A stretch of 7,970 nucleotides of DNA from Chloroflexota bacterium (lineage in GTDB: Bacteria > Chloroflexota > Limnocylindria > Limnocylindrales > CSP1-4): the NCBI GenBank assembly GCA_021786915.1, contig JAJYMP010000202.1, positions 1-7,970 on the forward strand. Direction: 5' to 3'. The notes beneath the pieces are model-generated. The model was given only the letters and a program-made list of their open reading frames with translations, was not told the origin of the DNA and made no database searches. Below, one piece after another: positions 1 to 4,856 of the stretch. Made by a program: the position numbers and the translations under genes. Numbering within the stretch: the first letter of the stretch is position 1; each line of letters opens with the position of its first letter.

Positions 1-137
1 GGCCCGTCGGCCAGCAGGGCCAGAATGCTCATGCGTGTCCGGTCCGCCAGGAGCGTCGCGACCGAGAGCGGCGTCTCCACGTCTGGCGCGCGGTACGCCA
101 TGCGCAGATCCGGCAGCACAGGCAGCTCAATCGACAT
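1..137 (-). CDS. ArsR/SmtB-family repressor, N-terminal part (runs off left edge)
   Basis: Reading the minus strand from an ATG at 137, the first 45 codons give a short leader and then a helix with the pattern LLADRTRMSILALLADG. This is the hallmark first helices of the ArsR/SmtB winged-helix dimer, in the usual spot about 25-45 residues in. A perfect GGAGG (complement of 144-148) lies 6 nt before the ATG, which supports this start. The DNA-recognition helix and any metal-binding cysteines lie outside the window, so the sensed metal cannot be told. It is divergent from a cation-transporter remnant (237-479), the common layout for a metal-responsive repressor controlling an efflux pump. The family assignment rests on about 20 residues but is a strong match. 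Confidence 0.8.
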   Translation of the reverse strand, partial: MSIELPVLPDLRMAYRAPDVETPLSVATLLADRTRMSILALLADG

Positions 138-148
138 CGGGAACCTCC

Positions 149-262
149 GCGGGGGTGCTGTACAGGGAGGCTTGGGTTGCGCGTTGCGCGGTCGGGCACG
201 TGTCTCGGGTGAACATCTCAGCCGTGACTGTATCAGATGGTGCTGAGAGTCTCACCGCCAAG
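149..262. promoter_or_regulatory. Divergent intergenic region with candidate ArsR operator
   Basis: This gap separates the minus-strand repressor from the plus-strand transporter remnant and should hold the promoter of the repressor. It contains a small inverted repeat TCAG-ATGGTG-CTGA at 233-246 in a locally AT-richer patch, next to GTGAACATCTCAG (209-221). ArsR/SmtB operators are typically imperfect inverted repeats overlapping the promoter, so this is a plausible site. The 4-bp arms are short and I see no convincing -10/-35 pair, so the operator call is an inference from position and family. Confidence 0.35.
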
Positions 263-479
263 TGACACGTCTCCGAGGGCCGAAGGTCATGCTCTCGGCT
301 GCAGGGCCATGACCGCGGACGCGTCTTCCTGCTTGTGGTTGTCGCTCTTCCTGCTCGTCGGGATCGGCACCAACGACCTGTTCGGTTGGTGGTGGGCCGA
401 CCCGCTGCCCGCTCCGGGCATGACGGTCTTCATCGGGCGCGAGGCGCTCGAAGCCTGGCAGGACGATGATGACGACTGA
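237..479 (+). pseudogene. Cation-efflux (CDF-like) transporter, C-terminal remnant
   Basis: The frame ends in a hydrophobic helix (about residues 33-48) followed by FGWWWADPLPAPGM, then a second short helix ending in REALEAWQ and an acidic DDDDD tail. The GWWWADP turn between the last two membrane helices and the EG/REALEAW ending are typical of a group of heavy-metal cation transporters. Full-length relatives are around 200 residues or more with five to six membrane segments. Here only the final two helices are present, and homology seems to begin near residue 15 (about 280). The upstream codons look unrelated, and the apparent start overlaps the candidate operator. I read it as a 5'-truncated gene, probably non-functional. 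It lies 18 nt before the next gene and divergent from an ArsR-type repressor. A small two-helix membrane peptide that is still expressed cannot be excluded. Confidence 0.6.
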
Positions 480-497
480 CGCCACCAGGAGTGCGAG

Positions 498-773
498 ATG
501 ACGAACTACACGATCGACACGGACGACTCATCGGCAGCCATCGAGATCACGGGGGTCGCCGGCCGCCAGGCGGAGCTACTCGCGGCCTTCGGCGAGTGCC
601 AGGAAGGCCAGTGCTCGTGCCCAACCACCGAATACGAGAAGGTCGAGGCGATGGAGATCCAGCCAACCGACGATCGGATCGCCATCAAGCTCCAGGCCAA
701 GCCCGGCACGACCTTCGACGCGGCCGAGATCGCCGCGTGCCTCGACTACACCGTGGGCAAGGGCAAGGGGTAA
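498..773 (+). CDS. Small Cys-cluster protein (91 aa) in metal-resistance context
   Basis: This is a complete 91-residue soluble protein with no signal peptide or membrane segment. An AGGAG at 487-491 lies 6 nt before the ATG. The predicted layout is two short beta strands, a helix (residues 22-32), the cysteine cluster ECQEGQCSCP (C34, C39, C41), another beta pair (50-66), and a final helix with C81. The CxxxxCxC spacing and acidic surroundings suggest metal binding, but I cannot name a characterised family. It starts 18 nt after the transporter remnant and may have been co-transcribed with the intact ancestor of that gene. A role as a metal-binding accessory or sensor is inference. Third-position G/C bias matches the confident genes of the window, so it is a real coding region. 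Confidence 0.75.
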   Translation: MTNYTIDTDDSSAAIEITGVAGRQAELLAAFGECQEGQCSCPTTEYEKVEAMEIQPTDDRIAIKLQAKPGTTFDAAEIAACLDYTVGKGKG

Positions 774-1140
774 CACCTTCGGATTGCCACGTTCGCGCCG
801 TCGCGTCGGGCTGTCGGCAAGCTGATCCAGAAGTTCGCGTCGTTTGCACTCGCGTTTCCGGGTCAGACCGTCGGACCGACCCCTCGGTGTCAGCTCTGCC
901 GCATGAGCGAGGTGGAGAAATCCGCCGGCTCTCCATCGAGTCGCCACGTCGAAGCGCGAGGCTCGAACCCGTCGGACATCCGCGAGGCCCCGGCAGGATG
1001 CGCGACGCGCTCGTGCGTTCGCGCCACCTGCCACCTTTCGGGTAGACACGATGGTCAGCGAGCGTCTCCGCCCCGATCCAGCCGTCCCTGGACAGAAGAA
1101 CGCTGGCGATCACGTCTCCCGAGGGTCGGTCTAGCGGTCC

Positions 1141-1178
1141 GTACACTTAACTGTACACATTATCTGTTGATTCTAAGG
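1141..1178. repeat. AT-rich island with inverted repeat GTACA-N6-TGTAC
   Basis: Within a GC-rich surround there is an abrupt AT-rich patch of about 38 bp. It carries GTACA (1141-1145) and TGTAC (1152-1156) as an inverted repeat with a 6-bp spacer, followed by TTGATT (1168-1173), which could act as a -35 element. At 17 bp spacing the -10 would be TAGCGT (1191-1196), which is poor. The patch could be a regulator operator with promoter or a recombination site. The sequence alone does not decide. Confidence 0.3.
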
Positions 1179-1321
1179 TCGCGCCTGGCTAGCGTAGATG
1201 TCGGCGGCTGTGCCGACACGGAGCAGACCTCGCAGATCGGCCGGCCGCCGCCACCGCCCAGATCGGGCATGGCGAAGCCCACCGGCACGGGCCCCTCGGC
1301 AACAGCCGTGACCATCAGCGC

Positions 1322-1358
1322 CGGCGCCGTCGATCGCAACTGATCGGCGACGGCACCG
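1322..1358. repeat. Hairpin-forming inverted repeat
   Basis: GCCGTCG (1326-1332) pairs with CGACGGC (1348-1354). The stem extends inward after a GG bulge by ATC/GAT, and outward past a mismatch by CGG/CCG. No T-run follows on either strand, so a classical intrinsic terminator is not supported. It lies in the gene-free stretch and its role is unknown. Confidence 0.3.
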
Positions 1359-1691
1359 CACCTTAACAACCACACAGACGCTGCCAATCGCGCTCATCTC
1401 GATGCGCGGTTCGATGCAGGCGAGGCGCGCCCTCCGCTCTTCGATGCGGGTGGAGCCGCTGATCCGGCCGAGGCGGGCCGTCGCGAGGACTGCTCCTCGA
1501 CGATCCGAACCAAGGCCGGTCGGCGATCCGCTCGTCTCTCGAGCGGTCGCGCGATCGACCTCGGATCCGAGGGTGCTTCCTCGTTTACGGCCTCGGTGCT
1601 CGTCCGATCAGGGCTCACATCCACGTCCGGAGTGGCGGACCACGTCCGCGCCGGAATGGAGGTGATGTCCAGGCAGGACGACCACTCTTGA
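1344..1691 (+). other. Unrecognised open frame, possible 3' end of a lost gene
   Basis: The frame is open for 115 codons from a TGA at 1341-1343 to a TGA at 1689-1691. It has mostly G/C-ending codons but no ATG or GTG near the beginning and no ribosome binding site. The predicted protein is polar, with an LSSGRAIDLGSEG stretch, and resembles no family known to me. A 7-bp stem (CCGGCGG 1693-1699 with CCGCCGG 1710-1716) sits directly after the stop. The opposite strand is also open across much of the same span, so this may be a chance GC-rich frame. Confidence 0.15.
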
Positions 1692-1875
1692 GCCGGCGGC
1701 GAGCGCACCCCGCCGGTGCTCATCCAAATGCAGATGCGCGCCGGACCGGGCCGATCCTCGCCGATCGAACTGCGATGCAGGGCAGCGTGCCGCGACTGCC
1801 CCAGCCATCGCCTGCCCAGGTCCGCCCCAACCCGGACGCGGCATCCCCGCAGAACGGAAAGGCACGGAACACCGA

Positions 1876-2115
1876 ATGCAGACGATGGACACCCCGACCG
1901 CGACCAAGATCATCTACGGCGTGAACGAGCTCGACCTCGATCTCGCCGGCAAGAGCGTCCGTGGGATCTGGAAGATCCTCGAACAGGTCTTCAACATCCC
2001 GCGCGACGCGCAGGTCACGGTCAACGGCGCCCGGGTCGACGACGAGTACGTCGTCCGGCCCGGCGACGAGATCGAGTTCCAGAAGGCGGCCGGCGTCAAG
2101 GGCATCAGCGCCTGA
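1876..2115 (+). CDS. Ubiquitin-like beta-grasp protein (MoaD/ThiS-like, PRTRC protein C-like)
   Basis: This 79-residue protein has the beta-grasp layout: a strand KIIYGVNELDLDL, a helix SVRGIWKILEQVF (residues 27-39), strand AQVTVNGARV (45-54), then EYVVRPGDEIEF (57-68). The RPGDEIEF segment is the classic last strand of ThiS/MoaD-type Ubls. Instead of ending in a Gly-Gly it ends AAGVKG-ISA. This recalls the VGTKG-type ends of PRTRC protein C (Prok_Ub) rather than sulfur-carrier Ubls. The likely role is a protein modifier activated by the E1-like enzyme at 4057-4758. If only G76 is used, the last three residues would have to be removed first, perhaps by the JAB enzyme. The start at 1876 has only a weak GGAA (1866-1869); an in-frame ATG at 1885 is the alternative. 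A 17-bp hairpin separates it from the next gene. Confidence 0.85.
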   Translation: MQTMDTPTATKIIYGVNELDLDLAGKSVRGIWKILEQVFNIPRDAQVTVNGARVDDEYVVRPGDEIEFQKAAGVKGISA

Positions 2116-2133
2116 CGCCAGCCGAACCCTGAA

Positions 2134-2192
2134 GCGGCGGAGTCCCGCAGCCCGAGCGCGCCTCGCGCGTCCAACTGCTGGGGCTCCGCCGC
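2134..2192 (+). promoter_or_regulatory. Long intercistronic stem-loop between Ubl and E2-like genes
   Basis: GCGGCGGAG (2134-2142) pairs with CTCCGCCGC (2184-2192). The stem continues inward as TCCC/GGGG (one G-U) and GCAG/CTGC with a single bulged T at 2179, about 17 bp in all. An inner GCGCG/CGCGC hairpin (2156-2160 with 2164-2168) sits in its loop. It begins 18 nt after the Ubl stop and ends just before the GAGAGGAG that serves the next gene. No T-run follows, so it is more likely a partial terminator, a 3'-end-protecting structure or a processing site than a full terminator. The likely effect is more Ubl than enzyme, which is inference. Confidence 0.55.
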
Positions 2193-2215
2193 CCATGAGA
2201 GGAGCTCCGATCGCC

Positions 2216-2989
2216 ATGCAGTCCCGCACGTACCTGCGCATCGAGGGCGACCTCGTGTCCCTGGTGAGCGAGGTGATCGACCGGGAGGTGACCCTTCCCG
2301 ACCTGCTCACCGAGCTCGCCAGGACCCAGGTCGCCATCACCCCCAACCTGCCCATCGGCTGCCGGCTGTGGCTCCGCTCGGGGACGACCGACCGCGAGGT
2401 CTTCGTCGTCGAGCAGCAGCCCAGCCGGCGCACGGTCACCTACCACGCCAGCAGCCGCACGGACAGCGAGCCGGTCAGCTACCGGATCGCGCTGCCGTAC
2501 GTCGTGTTCGTGGTCTCGACCCACCGCGAGCAGATCGAGGGGCTCGCCACGTACTTCCGCACGGGGCCCGTCGCGTCGCTCGACGCGGCGCTCCTGTGCT
2601 CGACCCTGCCCAACACCTCCGACGACGGAATGGTCTGTCTGGGGTCGGTCAGGGTCAGCGGCACCAGCGTCGGCGAGCGTGTCGACGCCCTCATCGCGGC
2701 GTACTGGGCGAGCCGATTCAACCAGGACCTGCGACGCCACCCGCTGCCCTTCAGCGGCGGCTTCCGGGCCTGGGCCGCCCGCTCCCGGCACGATCCGCTG
2801 GCCGCCCTGTCCCTCTCGTACGACCCCTACTGGCGGACCCTCCGCCAGGTGGTCGCACAAATGGCGGGCATCGCGCCCACGGACCTGCCGGCCGCAACGG
2901 CGGAACCCGAGGCGCCGACCGAGACCGAGGTCCGGACCCCCGAGCCTCCTGAGAGCGAAGGGGGCGAGACAGATGAACTCGCTTCCTGA
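2216..2989 (+). CDS. E2-like protein (PRTRC protein B / Prok-E2_D-like)
   Basis: This is a 257-residue soluble protein. After an N-terminal mixed region (1-90) it has IALPYVVFVVS (91-101), where PRTRC protein B has a similar hydrophobic strand. Next come LLCSTLPNTSDDGMVCLGSVRVSG (127-150, key residues P132, N133, C141, G143), a helical segment VDALIAAYWASRFNQDL (156-172), and a disordered acidic Pro/Glu tail from about 225. The LP-N-...-VCLG-S pattern resembles the active-site region of the prokaryotic E2-like family D found next to ThiF and JAB genes. C141 is therefore the candidate thioester cysteine, by analogy only. The ATG at 2216 has GGAG at 2201-2204 (11-nt spacing). An in-frame ATG at 2195 overlaps the hairpin and is less likely. 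The 3' end overlaps the next gene by 17 nt. The family call is moderately sure and the E2 activity is inferred. Confidence 0.65.
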   Translation: MQSRTYLRIEGDLVSLVSEVIDREVTLPDLLTELARTQVAITPNLPIGCRLWLRSGTTDREVFVVEQQPSRRTVTYHASSRTDSEPVSYRIALPYVVFVVSTHREQIEGLATYFRTGPVASLDAALLCSTLPNTSDDGMVCLGSVRVSGTSVGERVDALIAAYWASRFNQDLRRHPLPFSGGFRAWAARSRHDPLAALSLSYDPYWRTLRQVVAQMAGIAPTDLPAATAEPEAPTETEVRTPEPPESEGGETDELAS

Positions 2990-3230
2990 GCACCTCCGGC
3001 AGCTCGAGGCGATCCGGCCGCGGTCGATCACGGCGGCGGTGGCGCCCTACCTCGGCCCGCGGGCGGGAACCCTTCCCGCCCACTACGTCGAGGAGGCGGC
3101 CTTCACCATCCTGGCCTCGGTCCTCCAGCAGGGCGACCCCTTGCGCGAGCAGCTCCTCACCGAGCGGCCTCGCTTCGAGCGGCTCGTCACCCTGGTCCAC
3201 CGGGCGCCCGAGCGGCGGGGAGGCGGGTGA
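2973..3230 (+). CDS. Small helical protein of unknown function in conjugation cassette
   Basis: This 85-residue protein starts at an ATG inside the end of the E2-like gene, with AAGGGGG (2958-2964) 8 nt upstream. Its TGA shares its last base with the ATG of the JAB gene. It is predicted to be nearly all helix: PEHLRQLEAI (5-14), SITAAVAPYL (18-27), EEAAFTILASVLQQ (40-53), DPLREQLLTE (55-64) and PRFERLVTLVH (65-75), with a basic, Gly-rich end. It has no cysteine, no membrane segment and no motif I recognise. The coupling to both neighbours says it is a stoichiometric part of the cassette, perhaps an adaptor for E2-like or JAB partners. It does not resemble a beta-grasp, RING or zinc-ribbon protein. 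Confidence 0.7.
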   Translation: MNSLPEHLRQLEAIRPRSITAAVAPYLGPRAGTLPAHYVEEAAFTILASVLQQGDPLREQLLTERPRFERLVTLVHRAPERRGGG

Positions 3231-4060
3231 TGTTCCCGATCCTCGTCGCCGGCACCCCGGCGGATGGCGCGACCCTGCCGGCCTTTCTCGTCGCTCGCGA
3301 CGGGGTGTACCTGCGCAAGCGGACGCTCCTCGGCGAGAGCCAGACCAAGGTCGGACGGATAGCTCACCTGCCGGACGCGGAAGAGTACGTCGAGTACGCA
3401 CTGCCCCAGATCCCCGCGGATCTCATGGGCCGCGTGGTCGGCTTCTTCCGCGCCGTCTACCGGGCGCAGCGCACCGAGGCGCTCGTCCTCCTGCTCTGGG
3501 AGGGCGGGCACTTCTCGGTCGCTGTGCCGCCCCAGCGGGTCAGCGCGGCCTCGGTGAAGTTCACGCTCGCCGAGGACGACCTGCCCGCCTCGTCGCGGCT
3601 CGTGGGCACGATCCACAGCCACGGCGCTTTCGGCGCCTTCGCGAGCTCGATCGACGAGGCCGACGAGGCCGCGCTCGACGGGCTCCACCTCGTGGTCGGG
3701 GACCTCGACCGGCGCCGTCCGAGCTACTCGGCGGCGATCGTCGTCGATGGTCACCGGTTCCGGGCGGACCTCAAGCTCGTCGCCGAGCGGCCCGGACGAC
3801 TGGTCGAGCCGCAGGACGACTGGCTCAAGCTCGTCAAGCTCCTGCCCCCGCCTCGGCCCGCCAAGCGGTCGACCGGATCGAGCAATGGCGTCCTTCGCTC
3901 GCTTCCTGCGGTCGGATCGACAACGACCCGTCCGCAACGGAGCGAGCTCGACGCCCAGATCGAGAAGGCCGTCCGGATGGCGGACGAGCTCGGCTATCGC
4001 CTGAGCACCTGGCTCACCCCGGTCTCACCGCCGGCTGAGCCTGAGAGGCCCCGGCGATGA
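3230..4060 (+). CDS. JAB/JAMM-domain metallopeptidase (PRTRC protein A-like deubiquitinase/Ubl maturase)
   Basis: This 276-residue protein contains the complete JAMM zinc signature HSHGAFGAFASSID: H129, H131, S139 and D142 in exact HxHx7SxxD spacing. E83 in RTEALVLLLW is the likely upstream catalytic glutamate. Residues 1-75 form an N-terminal domain (FLVARDGVYLRKR, then LPQIPADLMGRVVGFFRAVY) like that of PRTRC protein A. The peptidase domain spans about 76-185. A low-complexity linker (205-235) leads to a C-terminal helix (ELDAQIEKAVRMADELGY). JAMM enzymes of this group cleave isopeptide bonds or trim Ubl precursors. Here the likely substrate is the Ubl at 1876-2115 or its conjugates. I chose ATG 3230 (TGATG overlap, GGGGAGG at 3217-3223). 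GTG 3227 would add one residue. Confidence 0.9.
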   Translation: MFPILVAGTPADGATLPAFLVARDGVYLRKRTLLGESQTKVGRIAHLPDAEEYVEYALPQIPADLMGRVVGFFRAVYRAQRTEALVLLLWEGGHFSVAVPPQRVSAASVKFTLAEDDLPASSRLVGTIHSHGAFGAFASSIDEADEAALDGLHLVVGDLDRRRPSYSAAIVVDGHRFRADLKLVAERPGRLVEPQDDWLKLVKLLPPPRPAKRSTGSSNGVLRSLPAVGSTTTRPQRSELDAQIEKAVRMADELGYRLSTWLTPVSPPAEPERPRR

Positions 4061-4758
4061 CTAGCCGGGTCGTCCTCATCGGCTGCGGCGGCATCGGCAG
4101 CCAGCTCGTTGGGCCGCTCACGCGGTACCTCGCGAGCCGCCAGCCGCCGCACCCGCTCCTCGTCCTCGTCGACGGCGACGCCTTCGAGGCGGGGAACCTC
4201 GGACGCCAGGCCTGCGCGGTCGGCGACCTGGGCACGAACAAGGCCGAGGCCTTGGCCCGGGTCGCCCGATCGTCGGGACTGGCCGTCCAAGTCGTAACGG
4301 AATACGTGAGCGGCGCCAACGTCGGGCACGTCGTCCGCGAGGGGGACACCGTCCTCCTGGCGGTCGACAACCACCCGGCGCGGGCTCTGGTCGACCGGCA
4401 CGTCGCGACCCTCCGGGACGCGACGCTCATCAGCGGCGGCAACGACGAGACGGACGGCAACGTCCAGGTCGTCCGCCGCCGCGACGGCTGGTCGGTCGAC
4501 GGCCACCTCACCGAGATCCACCCGGAGATCGGCGAGGCGGACGGCGACCCGGTGCCGGGAGCCGACGGCTGCCAGGCCCACGCGGCCGAGCGGCCCCAGC
4601 TCCTGGCCACCAACCTGATGGTCGCGAGCGCGATGCTCAGCTGCCTCTGGCAGTTGAGCGAGACCGGCAGCGTCCCCTACAGCGAGGTCTACCTCGACAC
4701 GGTCCAGTGCGCGATGCGAAGTCGCCGCTGGTTCCGCGTCCCGGAGGGCGCGCAGTAG
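4057..4758 (+). CDS. ThiF/MoeB/E1-type Ubl-activating (adenylating) enzyme
   Basis: This 233-residue Rossmann-fold enzyme is expected to adenylate the C-terminus of the Ubl. The sequence shows the glycine loop GCGGIGSQL (9-17), VDGD with D39 and D41 after the second strand, NLGRQ (N47, R50, Q51), K62, and AVDNHPAR with D104. These match the ATP/Mg-binding and adenylation residues of MoeB/ThiF (compare the TDNFATR region). The two CxxC zinc pairs of MoeB and ThiF are absent, as in PRTRC-type ThiF proteins. C172 (ADGCQAH) lies before the helix where E1s carry their thioester cysteine and is the candidate for a covalent intermediate. That role is inference. It overlaps the JAB gene by ATGA, so translation is coupled. 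The protein is near the lower end of the family length range but appears complete. Confidence 0.9.
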   Translation: MTSRVVLIGCGGIGSQLVGPLTRYLASRQPPHPLLVLVDGDAFEAGNLGRQACAVGDLGTNKAEALARVARSSGLAVQVVTEYVSGANVGHVVREGDTVLLAVDNHPARALVDRHVATLRDATLISGGNDETDGNVQVVRRRDGWSVDGHLTEIHPEIGEADGDPVPGADGCQAHAAERPQLLATNLMVASAMLSCLWQLSETGSVPYSEVYLDTVQCAMRSRRWFRVPEGAQ

Positions 4759-4792
4759 GGCGCACGTGTGGCTTCAACAGGTGCAAGAACGA

Positions 4793-4826
4793 CGGCCGGG
4801 GAGGCGCCAGCGGCGCTCCCCGGCCG
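4793..4826 (+). terminator. Strong GC-rich hairpin after the E1 gene (terminator-like)
   Basis: CGGCCGGGGAG (4793-4803) pairs with CTCCCCGGCCG (4816-4826). After one bulged G (4804), CGCC/GGCG closes a 3-nt loop AGC, giving a 15-bp stem. It begins 34 nt after the E1 stop. No T-run follows and the next gene starts 30 nt later, so it could be a terminator of the high-GC kind, a partial attenuator or a stabilising 3' end. It is the natural boundary between the conjugation cassette and the ATPase gene. Confidence 0.55.
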
Positions 4827-4856
4827 CAACCACATGAACGCGACGAGGACACGGCG

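Larger units (their letters stand above)
774..1875. other. About 1.1 kb with no defensible gene
   Basis: All six frames carry chance open stretches, as expected at this GC content. None combines a good ribosome binding site, a recognisable motif and consistent third-position G/C bias. Items noted inside are an AT-rich island with an inverted repeat (1141-1178), a hairpin (1322-1358), an unrecognised plus-strand open frame (1344-1691) and a short stem-loop just after it (1693-1716). The stretch may be a decayed boundary between the metal-resistance remnant on the left and the conjugation cassette on the right. It must also contain the promoter of that cassette, but I could not point to a convincing -35/-10 pair upstream of 1876. 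Confidence 0.5.

Noticed and set aside
752..773. The VGKGKG end of the 91-aa protein as a second Ubl tail
   Set aside because: The rest of the protein lacks the beta-grasp RPGDxI pattern and carries a Cys cluster, so the similarity of the last residues is likely chance.
940..1000. A GGTTCGAGCC-like string on the minus strand that resembles a tRNA T-arm
   Set aside because: The flanking bases do not form a 5-bp T-stem and no acceptor, anticodon or D-arm pairing could be drawn around it.
576..1049. Long minus-strand frame ending inside the 91-aa gene
   Set aside because: It is antisense to a better supported gene, highly Arg-rich, and has no recognisable domain. It is typical of chance open frames in GC-rich DNA.
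1173..1387. Minus-strand frame containing ICEVCSVSAQ, reminiscent of a cobalamin-binding protein segment
   Set aside because: The resemblance covers fewer than ten residues, the rest is Gly/Pro-rich without family pattern, and there is no ribosome site.
1394..1665. Three TCGATGC copies (about 1398-1445) as a repeat array or CRISPR-like structure
   Set aside because: Units are only 7 bp, irregularly spaced and expected by chance in this composition.
1876..2115. Ubl as an ordinary ThiS/MoaD sulfur carrier
   Set aside because: There is no terminal Gly-Gly and no thiamine or molybdopterin gene nearby, while E2-like and JAB genes are adjacent.
1876..4758. Assignment to the Bil (ISG15-like) anti-phage system
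   Set aside because: Bil systems have a different gene set, and the Ubl here is a single short beta-grasp domain with a KG-type end. The E2-like, JAB and ThiF features fit PRTRC-type proteins better.
4707..4856. N-terminal extension of the ATPase from the ATG at 4707
   Set aside because: It would overlap the E1 end and read through the hairpin, and the extra residues lack similarity to the family. ATG 4857 has a proper GAGGA site.
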